Assembly: GCF_002091715.1 (NCBI RefSeq)
Contig: NZ_BDAG01000041.1
Span: 1 to 64,000 of the forward strand
DNA length: 64,000 nucleotides
Source: Pseudomonas migulae NBRC 103157
GTDB lineage: Bacteria > Pseudomonadota > Gammaproteobacteria > Pseudomonadales > Pseudomonadaceae
Reading direction: 5' to 3'
Part shown: in pieces, positions 34,567-43,249 of the stretch
Layout: each line of letters starts with the position of its first letter
How positions within the stretch are numbered: the first letter of the stretch is position 1
Notes under the pieces: generated by a model
The model's database searches: none
What the model was told of the DNA's origin: nothing
Seen by the model: the letters and a program-made list of their open reading frames with translations, nothing else
Translations under genes and position numbers: made by a program

Positions 34567-35628
34567 ATGAAAACACTGGCCAAACTCCCCGTCACCATCG
34601 TTACCGGCTTCCTCGGCTCGGGCAAAACCACCTTGCTGCGGCACATGCTGGACAACGCTCAGGGCCGCCGCATTGCGGTGATCGTCAACGAGTTCGGCGA
34701 ACTGGGCATCGACGGCGAAATCCTCAAGCAATGTTCCATCGGCTGCACCGAAGAAGAAGCCAACGGCCGGGTCTACGAACTGGCCAACGGCTGCCTGTGC
34801 TGCACCGTCCAGGAAGAATTCTTCCCGGTGATGCGCGAACTGGTCGCTCGTCGCGGCGACCTTGACCACATCCTGATCGAAACCTCCGGCCTGGCCCTGC
34901 CAAAGCCTTTGGTGCAAGCCTTCCAGTGGCCTGAAATCCGCAGCGCCTGCACGGTTGACGCGGTGATCACCGTGGTCGACAGCCCGGCTGTTGCCGCCGG
35001 CACTTTCGCGGCCTTCCCGGATCGGGTCGACGCCCAGCGCAAACTCGACCCGAACCTGGACCACGAATCGCCCCTGCACGAACTGTTCGCCGACCAACTG
35101 GCCAGCGCCGACCTGGTGATTCTCAACAAGGCCGACCTGATCAGCCCGGAAGACCTGGCTCGCGTACGCCTGGAAGTCGCCGAAGAACTGCCGCCGGCGG
35201 TGAAAGTCATCGAAGCCAGCAGCGGTCGCCTGCCACTGGACGTGCTGATCGGCCTCGGCGCCGGTTCCGAAGAGCACATCGACAGCCGTCACAGCCATCA
35301 TGATCACCACCATGAAGGCGAAGATGATCACGATCACGACGCGTTCGACTCCATTTCCATCGAACTGCCACAAGCCGACGAAAGCCTGCTGCTGGACGCG
35401 CTGACCCAACTGGTGGTCAAGCACGGCATTCTGCGGGTCAAAGGCTTCGCCGCCATCCCGAACAAACCGATGCGTCTGTTGATCCAGGGCGTGGGCACGC
35501 GTTTCGACAAGCACTTCGATCGTCAGTGGGGCACTGATGAAGCGCGCACCACGCGTCTGGTGTTGATCGGTCAGGAGCTGGACGCCGCGCAACTCGAAGC
35601 GCAACTGCGCGCCGCGCTCAGCGTTTAA
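34567..35628 (+). CDS. cobW: CobW GTP-dependent metallochaperone
   Basis: 353 aa from the ATG at 34567 (AAGGG upstream); the frame is open earlier but runs back towards the riboswitch. The P-loop is GFLGSGKT (residues 14-21). The metal-binding CLCC motif is at 76-79. A histidine/aspartate stretch (SRHSHHDHHHEGEDDHDHD, about 240-260) precedes the C-terminal CobW domain. The COG0523 G3E GTPases deliver metals; CobW is linked to cobalt supply for the corrin chelatase. It is first in the cobW-cobN series and three bases from cobN. Confidence 0.95.
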   Translation: MKTLAKLPVTIVTGFLGSGKTTLLRHMLDNAQGRRIAVIVNEFGELGIDGEILKQCSIGCTEEEANGRVYELANGCLCCTVQEEFFPVMRELVARRGDLDHILIETSGLALPKPLVQAFQWPEIRSACTVDAVITVVDSPAVAAGTFAAFPDRVDAQRKLDPNLDHESPLHELFADQLASADLVILNKADLISPEDLARVRLEVAEELPPAVKVIEASSGRLPLDVLIGLGAGSEEHIDSRHSHHDHHHEGEDDHDHDAFDSISIELPQADESLLLDALTQLVVKHGILRVKGFAAIPNKPMRLLIQGVGTRFDKHFDRQWGTDEARTTRLVLIGQELDAAQLEAQLRAALSV

Positions 35629-35631
35629 CCC

Positions 35632-38600
35632 ATGCACCTGCTCAGGACCCAGCCCGGCGGTTTCGTGTCGGACGACAACATTGCCGACCTTGGACAAACC
35701 CCCGCCGAGCTGGTGATCCTGTGCAGCGGTGATTCCAGCCTGGCGCTGCTCGCCGAAGCGGCGCAGCAATTGCCGGACCATTACCCGAGCGTGCGCCTGG
35801 CCAATCCGATGCAGGTGCAGAACCATGCGTCGGTCGACCTGTATGTCGATGAAGTGCTGCGCCACGCCAAGGTAATTCTGATTTCGCTGCATGGCGGCAT
35901 TGCCTATTGGCGTTACGGCGTCGAGCGTCTGGTCGAGCTTTCGCAGCGCGGCGTGCAGCTGATTCTGGTGCCCGGCGATGATCGCCCGGACCCGGAGCTC
36001 AGCGACCTCAGCACGGTTGGCGTCGAAGACCGCGACCGGCTCTGGCATTACCTGCGCCAGGGCGGCATGGCCAACGCCCTCGATCTGTTTCGCTGTCTGG
36101 CCAATCGCTGGCTGGATCGCGACTATGCGTGGGCCGAACCGCAAACCCTGCCGCGTACCGCGATCTATCACCCACAAAAAAGCCCCGCCGCATTGAGTGA
36201 TTGGCACGCCGACTGGCAAGCCGGTCAACCGGTGGCGGCGGTGCTGTTTTACCGCTCGCATTTGCAGGCGGCGAACACTGCGTTCATTGATGTTTTCTGC
36301 CAGCGTTTGCAAACGGCGGGGTTGAACCCCTTGCCGATTGCCGTGGCCAGTTTGAAAGAGCCCGGCTGCCTGGCGGTGGTCGAGGACTGGCTGGATGAAG
36401 TCGAAGCAGGGGTGATTCTCAATACCACCGGTTTCGCTCAATCCAGCCCCGAAGCGCCGCATTTGCGGCCGTTCCGCCGCAATATCCCGGTGATCCAGGC
36501 CATCTGCGCCCAGGACAATGAACCCGGTTGGCGTGCCAGCGAGCAAGGTCTTGGTCCGCGGGATCTGGCGATGCACATTGCGCTGCCAGAACTGGACGGC
36601 CGGATCATCAGCCGCCCGATCAGTTTCAAGGACCTGGCGTGGCGCAGTGAGCGCAGTCAGTCCGATGTGGTCTGTTACCGGCCTGCACCTGAGCGCATGG
36701 ATTTTGTCGCCGAACTGGCGCGGCGCTGGATCGATCTCGCGCGGCTGCCGAACAGCGAAAAACGCATCGCCCTGATCCTCGCCAATTACCCGACCCGCGA
36801 CGGGCGCATTGGCAATGGCGTCGGCCTCGATACACCCGCCGCAGCGTTGAACATCCTTCGTGCGTTGCACGCAGAAGGTTATCCGCTGCCCGCCGAACTG
36901 CCCGACAGCGGCACCGCGTTGATCCAGCAATTGCTCGGCGGTGTCAGCAACGACCTCGATACCCTCGACCAGCGTCCGTGTCATCAAAGCCTGGCCCTGG
37001 ACGACTACAACTCGATGTTCAACGCCTTGCCCGAGGCCAACCGCCAAGCCGTGCTGGAGCGCTGGGGCACACCCGAAAGCGACCCGATGTTCCGCGGCGG
37101 GCGGATGATGATCGCCGGACTGCGTTTGGGCCTGACCTTCATCGGCATTCAACCGGCGCGCGGTTATCAGGTCGATCCGAGCGCGGTCTATCACGACCCG
37201 GACCTGGTGCCGCCCCACGGCTATCTGGCGTTCTACTTCTGGTTGCGCAACACCTATGGCGCTCACGGCGTCATCCATGTCGGCAAGCACGGCAACCTCG
37301 AGTGGCTGCCGGGCAAAGGCGTCGGGCTGTCGGACACCTGCTGGCCGGACGCCTTGCTCGGGCCGCTGCCGAACATCTATCCGTTCATCGTCAACGATCC
37401 GGGCGAGGGCGCCCAGGCCAAGCGGCGCACTCAGGCGGTGATCATCGATCACCTGATGCCGCCGCTGACCCGCGCCGAAACCTACGGGCCACTGCGCAAC
37501 CTCGAACTGTTGGCCGACGAATATTACGAAGCGCAATTGCTGGATCCGCGTCGCGCCCGGGAGTTGCAGCGCGACATCCTGCAACTGGTGCGCGACACGC
37601 ACATCGACCGCGAACTGCAACTGGACGAGAAACTCGACAGCGACGCCGATGCGGCGATCTGGTTGCCGCGTCTCGACACTTACCTGTGCGATTTGAAAGA
37701 GTCGCAGATCCGCGATGGCCTGCACATCTTTGGCGAGTCGCCCTCCGGGCGTTTGCGCATTGATACGTTGTTGGCGTTGTTGCGCATTCCTCGTGGCGAT
37801 GGCCGTGGGGCGCAATCAAGTCTGTTGCGGGCGTTGGCCAAGGCATTCGAGTTGGGGTTTGATCCACTGGATTGTGCGTTGGCCGAGCCTTGGGCCGGGC
37901 CGCGTCCAATTGAACTGCAATCGCTTGGCGATGAAGCCTGGCGCACGGCGGGGGACACCCGCGAGCGCCTGGAGCTGTTCGCCGCGCAACTCATCGCGCA
38001 AACCCTGAATCCCGACCCCGAACCCTTGTGGCGAGGGGGCCTTCTCCCACAGGAGGCGAGTTGGGACGAGGTTGGCGCCATCCTCGACCACCTGCACGAA
38101 GTCGTCGCACCTCGACTGGACGCCTGCGGCCCCGCAGAAATGCGCGGTCTGCTCGACGCCCTCAGCGGCCGCTTCGTCCCGGCCGGCCCTAGCGGCGCGC
38201 CAAGTCGCGGTCGCCTGGACGTGCTGCCGACCGGACGCAACTTCTATTCGGTAGACGTGCGCAACCTGCCGACCACCACTGCGTGGCGCATCGGTTTCCA
38301 GTCGGCCAACCTGATTCTTGAACGGCACTTGCAGGATCACGGCGATCACCTGCGTCAGCTCGGCCTGTCGGTCTGGGGCACTGCGACCATGCGCACCGGC
38401 GGCGATGACATCGCGCAGGCCATGGCGCTGATGGGCGTGCGCCCGGTCTGGGCGACGGGCAGTCAGCGCGTCGATGATTTTGAAATTCTGCCGCTGAGTC
38501 TGCTGGACCGTCCGCGGGTCGACGTGACCTTGCGCGTGTCCGGTTTCTTCCGTGATGCGTTTGCCAATCTGATCCGTCTGTTCGACGCCGCCGTGCAAGC

Positions 38601-39426
38601 GGTCGCCGCGCTGGAGGAGCCGGACGATCTCAATCCATTGGCCGCCAAGGTCCGCGCCGAGCGTGAAGCGCTGTTGCAATCGGGGCTCGATGAGGAGGCG
38701 GCCAGGCGTCAGGCCGGTTGGCGCATCTTCGGCGCCAAACCCGGTGCTTACGGCGCAGGTGTGCAAGGCGCCATTGACGGGCGTCTGTGGCAAAGCCGCG
38801 AGGACCTGGCCGAGGTGTACCTGAACTGGGGCGGCTACGCTTACGGCGGTTCCGACGAAGGCACCGCCGCCCGCGAACAGTTCGCCCAACGCCTGAGCCA
38901 GGTTCAGGCCGTGCTGCAAAACCAGGACAACCGCGAGCATGACTTGCTCGATTCCAACGACTATTACCAGTTCCAGGGCGGCATGCTCGCCGCCGTGGAA
39001 AGCCTGAGCGGCGAAGCGGCGGCCAGTTACCATGGCGATCACAGTCAGCCGGACTTGCCGAAGATTCGCACGTTGAAGGAAGAGCTGAATCGGGTGATTC
39101 GCTCGCGGGCGGCCAATCCGAAGTGGATCGACGGCGTGAAACGCCACGGCTACAAAGGCGCGTTTGAACTGGCAGCCACGGTCGATAACCTGTTTGCCTT
39201 CGATGCGACGACGCAGTTGATCGACGATCACCAGTACGCGTTGCTGGCGGATGCGTATTTGCTGGACCCGGCGACGCGGGATTTTGTTCGCGAGCATAAT
39301 CCGCATGCCTTGCGCGACATGACCGAACGCATGCTGGAAGCGCAGCAGCGCGGAATGTGGAAGGAGCCTGGCGAGTACCGCGAGGCGCTGGAGAACTTGT
39401 TGTTGGACATAGAAGAAGACAGCTGA
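35632..39426 (+). CDS. cobN: Cobaltochelatase large subunit CobN
   Basis: 1264 aa, the normal length of CobN/ChlH-type chelatase subunits. It starts three bases after the cobW stop, so it is probably coupled. 'GVIHVGKHGNLEWLPGKGVG' and 'PFIVNDPGEGAQAKRRTQAV' belong to the conserved CobN core; 'GGYAYGGSDEGTAAREQFAQ' is near the C-terminal third. It binds hydrogenobyrinate a,c-diamide and inserts cobalt with ATP-driven partner subunits. No CobS/CobT genes adjoin it; instead a Mg-chelatase-like AAA+/VWA pair follows. Confidence 0.96.
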   Translation: MHLLRTQPGGFVSDDNIADLGQTPAELVILCSGDSSLALLAEAAQQLPDHYPSVRLANPMQVQNHASVDLYVDEVLRHAKVILISLHGGIAYWRYGVERLVELSQRGVQLILVPGDDRPDPELSDLSTVGVEDRDRLWHYLRQGGMANALDLFRCLANRWLDRDYAWAEPQTLPRTAIYHPQKSPAALSDWHADWQAGQPVAAVLFYRSHLQAANTAFIDVFCQRLQTAGLNPLPIAVASLKEPGCLAVVEDWLDEVEAGVILNTTGFAQSSPEAPHLRPFRRNIPVIQAICAQDNEPGWRASEQGLGPRDLAMHIALPELDGRIISRPISFKDLAWRSERSQSDVVCYRPAPERMDFVAELARRWIDLARLPNSEKRIALILANYPTRDGRIGNGVGLDTPAAALNILRALHAEGYPLPAELPDSGTALIQQLLGGVSNDLDTLDQRPCHQSLALDDYNSMFNALPEANRQAVLERWGTPESDPMFRGGRMMIAGLRLGLTFIGIQPARGYQVDPSAVYHDPDLVPPHGYLAFYFWLRNTYGAHGVIHVGKHGNLEWLPGKGVGLSDTCWPDALLGPLPNIYPFIVNDPGEGAQAKRRTQAVIIDHLMPPLTRAETYGPLRNLELLADEYYEAQLLDPRRARELQRDILQLVRDTHIDRELQLDEKLDSDADAAIWLPRLDTYLCDLKESQIRDGLHIFGESPSGRLRIDTLLALLRIPRGDGRGAQSSLLRALAKAFELGFDPLDCALAEPWAGPRPIELQSLGDEAWRTAGDTRERLELFAAQLIAQTLNPDPEPLWRGGLLPQEASWDEVGAILDHLHEVVAPRLDACGPAEMRGLLDALSGRFVPAGPSGAPSRGRLDVLPTGRNFYSVDVRNLPTTTAWRIGFQSANLILERHLQDHGDHLRQLGLSVWGTATMRTGGDDIAQAMALMGVRPVWATGSQRVDDFEILPLSLLDRPRVDVTLRVSGFFRDAFANLIRLFDAAVQAVAALEEPDDLNPLAAKVRAEREALLQSGLDEEAARRQAGWRIFGAKPGAYGAGVQGAIDGRLWQSREDLAEVYLNWGGYAYGGSDEGTAAREQFAQRLSQVQAVLQNQDNREHDLLDSNDYYQFQGGMLAAVESLSGEAAASYHGDHSQPDLPKIRTLKEELNRVIRSRAANPKWIDGVKRHGYKGAFELAATVDNLFAFDATTQLIDDHQYALLADAYLLDPATRDFVREHNPHALRDMTERMLEAQQRGMWKEPGEYREALENLLLDIEEDS

Positions 39427-39440
39427 TGCGCCGCCGACTC

Positions 39441-39530
39441 TGTGGGAGCGGGCTTGCTCGCGAAAGCGGTGTGTCAGTTGACACCATTGGTGAATGTCAG
39501 GCCGCATTCGCGAGCAAGCCCGCTCCCACA
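39441..39530. repeat. REPIN between cobN and the AAA+ gene
   Basis: TGTGGGAGCGGGCTTGCTCG at 39441 and CGAGCAAGCCCGCTCCCACA at 39511 form almost perfect inverted ends. It lies inside the probable operon. Confidence 0.88.
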
Positions 39531-39591
39531 GGTAAGAGGTTTGTCAGTGAATTGCACTGATCCACCCACCGACCATGAACGAGAATTGAAG

Positions 39592-40590
39592 ATGACCGAC
39601 ACCCCGCATTTCCCCTTATCCGCCGTGGTCGGCGCCGACGACTTGAAACTTGCCCTGTACCTCACCGCCATCGACCCGAAAATCGGCGGCGTGCTGATCG
39701 AAGGCCCGCGCGGCATGGCCAAGTCCACCCTGGCCCGCGGCCTCGCGGACCTGCTCGCCAGCGGTCAATTCGTTACCTTGCCGCTCGGTGCCACGGAAGA
39801 ACGCCTGGTCGGCACCCTCGACCTCGACGCGGCCCTGAGTGAAGGTCGCGCACAGTTTTCTCCCGGCGTGTTGGCCAAGGCTGACGGCGGTGTGCTTTAC
39901 GTCGATGAAGTCAATCTGCTGCCCGATCACCTCGTGGACCTGCTGCTCGACGTCGCCGCCAGCGGCACCAACCTGATCGAGCGCGATGGCATTTCTCATC
40001 GGCATTCGGCGAAGTTCGTGCTGATCGGCACGATGAACCCGGAAGAGGGTGAGCTGCGGCCTCAACTGCTCGACCGCTTTGGCTTGAACGTGGCGCTCAG
40101 TGGTCATACTGCACCGACCCAGCGTGGCCAGATCATCCGCCGGCGTCTGGATTTCGACAGTGATCCGCAACGGTTCTGCGCCGAGTGGGAGGGCCAGCAG
40201 CAGTCTTTGCGTGAACGCTGTGAGAACGCGCGCAGCACGCTGGCGAGCATTCCCCTCGACGATGAAGCGCTGGCACAGATTACCGAGCGCTGTTTCGCTG
40301 CGGGTGTCGATGGCCTGCGCGCCGATCTGGTCTGGCTGCGCGCCGCCCGTGCCCACGCGGCGTGGCGGGGGGCGAGCGCCATTGCCGACGAGGATATCGA
40401 CGCGGTGGCCGAATTCGCCTTGCGTCACCGTCGTCGCGAACAATCGCCACCGGCGCCGCAACAGGCCCGACAACCCTCACCACAACATTCCGACCCGAGT
40501 GAAGGCCAGGGCCAATGGGGCGAAATGCCGGCCCAGGCGTTGCCGGTCGGTGCCCGACGCGAAGTGCCGAGCTGGCCAAAAAAGCCCTAG
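39592..40590 (+). CDS. AAA+ chelatase subunit, ChlI/BchI-like
   Basis: 332 aa from the ATG at 39592; the frame is open upstream only through the REPIN. Walker A is GPRGMAKST (about 37-45), Walker B is GGVLYVDEVNLLPDHLVD (about 98-115), and 'GTMNPEEGELRPQLLDRFGL' is the sensor region typical of Mg-chelatase I subunits. The last 45 residues are Pro/Gln-rich, like the linker at the start of D subunits. Pseudomonads combine CobN with such ChlI/ChlD-like partners in place of CobS/CobT, so it probably powers cobalt insertion. The VWA gene overlaps its 3' end by 76 bases. Confidence 0.88.
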   Translation: MTDTPHFPLSAVVGADDLKLALYLTAIDPKIGGVLIEGPRGMAKSTLARGLADLLASGQFVTLPLGATEERLVGTLDLDAALSEGRAQFSPGVLAKADGGVLYVDEVNLLPDHLVDLLLDVAASGTNLIERDGISHRHSAKFVLIGTMNPEEGELRPQLLDRFGLNVALSGHTAPTQRGQIIRRRLDFDSDPQRFCAEWEGQQQSLRERCENARSTLASIPLDDEALAQITERCFAAGVDGLRADLVWLRAARAHAAWRGASAIADEDIDAVAEFALRHRRREQSPPAPQQARQPSPQHSDPSEGQGQWGEMPAQALPVGARREVPSWPKKP

Positions 40591-41255
40591 GCATTCGCCC
40601 TCGATCTGATGCGGGGGCGAATGCCAGGCCCCGCGCCGGATCGCTGGCCAACGGCAAACAGGGCACACGTCAGGCTGCACGCAGTGGTTCGATCAACTGG
40701 CCCGGCACCTTGCTCAATGGCCGTCCTCGTCAACGCCAGGATGTGCTGTTTCATTTACGCACCCGTTCGCCCCATGAACTGTGGCTGGTGATCGTCGACG
40801 CCTCGGCCTCGACGCGTCGCCACCAGGCATTGAGCGATGCCAAGGGGTTGCTGGCGCAACTGTTCGACGACGCTTACCGCCAACGCGCGCGCCTGGCGTT
40901 GTTGACGGCCAGCGGTCATGCCCCAGCGTGGCAAGTGCAGGGGTTGAAAGCGTCCAGCGGTTTACGCCACTGGCTCGATGGCCTCGGCGCGGGCGGCGGC
41001 ACGCCGTTGCTGGCGGCGCTCGGCGAGGCGGGACGATGGCTCGCGGCACGACAAAAACGCTTTCCGGCGGAACAGCAGCGGTTGTTGCTGGTGACGGATG
41101 GGCGATTGAAGGAGTGGTCGAGTTTGCCGGCGCTGGAGTGTCCAGGGTTGTTGATCGATATCGAGCGCGGGCCGATTCGGTTGGGGCGGGCGCAGCAGTT
41201 GGCGGCGGAGCTACAGGCGGATTATCGACATATCGATGAGTTGATTTCAGGTTGA
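40515..41255 (+). CDS. VWA-domain chelatase subunit (ChlD C-terminal-like)
   Basis: 246 aa if started at the ATG at 40515, inside the AAA+ gene in another phase; a later non-ATG start is possible because the first 60 residues are low in recognisable features. The von Willebrand A domain (about 75-245) keeps the MIDAS motif DASAST after LWLVIV, and 'LLLVTDGRLKEW'. It equals only the C-terminal half of ChlD/BchD, so the AAA+ function would come from the overlapping gene. It likely bridges the AAA+ ring to CobN. Confidence 0.82.
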   Translation: MGRNAGPGVAGRCPTRSAELAKKALGIRPRSDAGANARPRAGSLANGKQGTRQAARSGSINWPGTLLNGRPRQRQDVLFHLRTRSPHELWLVIVDASASTRRHQALSDAKGLLAQLFDDAYRQRARLALLTASGHAPAWQVQGLKASSGLRHWLDGLGAGGGTPLLAALGEAGRWLAARQKRFPAEQQRLLLVTDGRLKEWSSLPALECPGLLIDIERGPIRLGRAQQLAAELQADYRHIDELISG

Positions 41256-41279
41256 GTTTTACAGTGTCTGTGCTGGCCT

Positions 41280-41356
41280 CTTCGCGAGCAAGCCCGCTCC
41301 CACATTTGATCTGCGGCGTTCACGGATCCCATGTGGGAGCGGGCTTGCTCGCGAAG
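41280..41356. repeat. REPIN upstream of the PLD gene
   Basis: CGAGCAAGCCCGCTCCCACA at 41284 and TGTGGGAGCGGGCTTGCTCG at 41332 form near-perfect inverted ends, with a central 28-base spacer. Confidence 0.88.
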
Positions 41357-41439
41357 GCATCACCTCGGTATCGGATAATCACGACCAATCCGCAGCGCTG
41401 CCCTATGCTCTGAAAGCAAGCCATTCACAGGAGTGAAGC

Positions 41440-43086
41440 ATGCGTGTTCTCGCCACAAACAGTCAGGACGATTTTCGCGTCAAAGCCTACGCCGGCACCA
41501 ACGGCGTGTTGCTGGCCATGGACCTGGCCGAATCCCGTCGCACAGGCCTGCTGGGTTTCGCCATCGAGAAACAGCAGGGTAGCAAGCCCTGGTTGTTCCT
41601 CTTCAACAGCCTGACGTTCCCCGGCAAGGCGCATACATTCCCGCAGTTTCACGCCACCCCGAGCGATCTTGCGCCGTTGCAGAAATTTCGCTGGGCCGAT
41701 TACGCGGTCAATCCGGGAATGACCCTCCATTACCGGATTCACCTGGCGTACGGCAGCGCTGACGCACCGCAGCTGGGCGAGTACCTGGAAGTCAGCGTCA
41801 CGTCCGACAATGGCCTGCCGCAGCATCAAAGCGTGATCTTCAACCGTGCGGTGGCCGCCAGTCAGGCGTTCCAGCGCAAATTTCCCGAACTCGACGCGCT
41901 GATCAGTGCCAACAAAAACCTGCCCATCGAAGCCTGGCCCGATGCGCCTCGGCAATGGCTGGAAAACGGTTTGCTCGGACGCTTGCTGGGGTTCATCGAG
42001 CGGGCGGTGGATGATCAGTGGGCGCTGGACATCGCCATTTACGAATACGAGTTGCAGGTGATCGTCGATGCCGTCCACGCAGCGTTCGAACGTGGCGTGA
42101 AGGTTCGCGTGCTGTATCACGCGCAACCCGACGATGACGACACCGCCATCAACGAAGCCAGCCTGGAAAAAATCCCGGCGGCGAACAAGCGCGGTCGAAT
42201 CACCCACAACATTTTCCACAACAAATTCATGGTGCTGAGCCGGGTCGATGCCGCCGGGCAGCTTCAGCCCGAAGCGGTGCTCTGCGGCAGCACCAACTTC
42301 ACGCCCAATGGCGTTTATCGTCAGGCGAACGTGGTGCATGTGCTGGATGATGCCAGTGTCAGTGCGAGCTATCTGCGCACTTTCGAGCAAGTCTGGGCGA
42401 CACCGGGCGATGTCGGCGCCACCCGGCAATGGATCACGCAACACAACCCGATGGACCCACAGCAGCCCATGTTCGCCGGCTTCTCACCGCGTTCGGGTCA
42501 GGGCGATTTACGTGAGTTCGTCGAGATCATCACCGCCGCGAAAAAAGACGTACTGTTCGTCACGGCGTTCGCGTTACCCGACGACATCCTCAACGCCTTG
42601 CTTGGCCAGCCCTACGACGACATTTTGCGTTACGGCCTGCAAAACACCGCGAGCCGCATTACCGGTTTCCACGCCGATCGTAGCGCCGAGTTCGCCGCTA
42701 CCGCACTGCTCAACACCGGGCTGGAGGGCTGGCTTCGCGAAAACATGAAAGGCCAGAAGGGCAACCTGCTGGTGCACACCAAAGCCGTAGTCACCGACTT
42801 CACCAGCGACGCGCCGACGATCATCAGCGGCAGCCACAACCTCAGTGCTGCGGCCAGCAATGGCAACGACGAGAATTACCTGATCGTTCGCGGCGATACT
42901 GACCTGGCTGATCGCTACGGTTTGGAGTTGCTGCGGTTTTACGAGCATTACCGTTTTCGATATTTCGCCAAAAAGCTTGCGCTGAAGCAGGTTCATCCGC
43001 TGGCGGCGGATGACAGCTGGACCAATGACTATTACCTCTCGGGGGATTTGCGGCAGCTGTCCAGATTACGATTCTCCGGGCGATAA
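41440..43086 (+). CDS. Phospholipase D-like (HKD) protein
   Basis: A 548-aa protein with no signal peptide. Residues 1-125 are a separate N-terminal domain. Two PLD half-sites follow: HNKFMVLS with CGSTNFTPNG (about 260-290) and HTKAVVTDF with SGSHNLSAAASNGND (about 446-475). Both keep H-x-K and the GSxN serine/asparagine, so the protein should be active as a pseudo-dimer on a phosphodiester bond. Bacterial members include lipid hydrolases, nucleases and effectors, and none can be chosen here. The gene is flanked on both sides by REPINs and has no operon partner. The start follows GGAGTGAAGC. Confidence 0.85.
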   Translation: MRVLATNSQDDFRVKAYAGTNGVLLAMDLAESRRTGLLGFAIEKQQGSKPWLFLFNSLTFPGKAHTFPQFHATPSDLAPLQKFRWADYAVNPGMTLHYRIHLAYGSADAPQLGEYLEVSVTSDNGLPQHQSVIFNRAVAASQAFQRKFPELDALISANKNLPIEAWPDAPRQWLENGLLGRLLGFIERAVDDQWALDIAIYEYELQVIVDAVHAAFERGVKVRVLYHAQPDDDDTAINEASLEKIPAANKRGRITHNIFHNKFMVLSRVDAAGQLQPEAVLCGSTNFTPNGVYRQANVVHVLDDASVSASYLRTFEQVWATPGDVGATRQWITQHNPMDPQQPMFAGFSPRSGQGDLREFVEIITAAKKDVLFVTAFALPDDILNALLGQPYDDILRYGLQNTASRITGFHADRSAEFAATALLNTGLEGWLRENMKGQKGNLLVHTKAVVTDFTSDAPTIISGSHNLSAAASNGNDENYLIVRGDTDLADRYGLELLRFYEHYRFRYFAKKLALKQVHPLAADDSWTNDYYLSGDLRQLSRLRFSGR

Positions 43087-43095
43087 AGGTCTCCT

Positions 43096-43200
43096 TGTGG
43101 GAGCGAGCTTGCTCGCGAAAGCGATGGGTCATTCAACATGGATGTTGGCTGACACGACGCCTTCGCAAGCAAGTCGAATCGTCGCACCGCCGCTCCCACA
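43096..43200. repeat. REPIN (partly degraded) after the PLD gene
   Basis: TGTGGGAGCGAGCTTGCTCG at 43096; the other end reads CTTCGCAAGCAAGTCGAATC, then GCCGCTCCCACA at 43189. The right half carries a 15-20 base insertion. Confidence 0.75.
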
Positions 43201-43249
43201 TTTGATCTTCACCAGCCTCACCATCGCCTCGTTCCCACGCCCGCGCCGA

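Noticed and set aside
34432..37815. 1127-codon open frame opposite cobW and cobN
   Set aside because: It crosses a riboswitch and two strongly supported genes and has no recognisable domain; it is an antisense shadow.
39441..41356. Repeated GAGCAAGCCCGCTCCCACA units considered as a CRISPR array
   Set aside because: Units occur as isolated inverted pairs with unequal spacing, typical of REPINs; there are no regular spacers and no cas genes.
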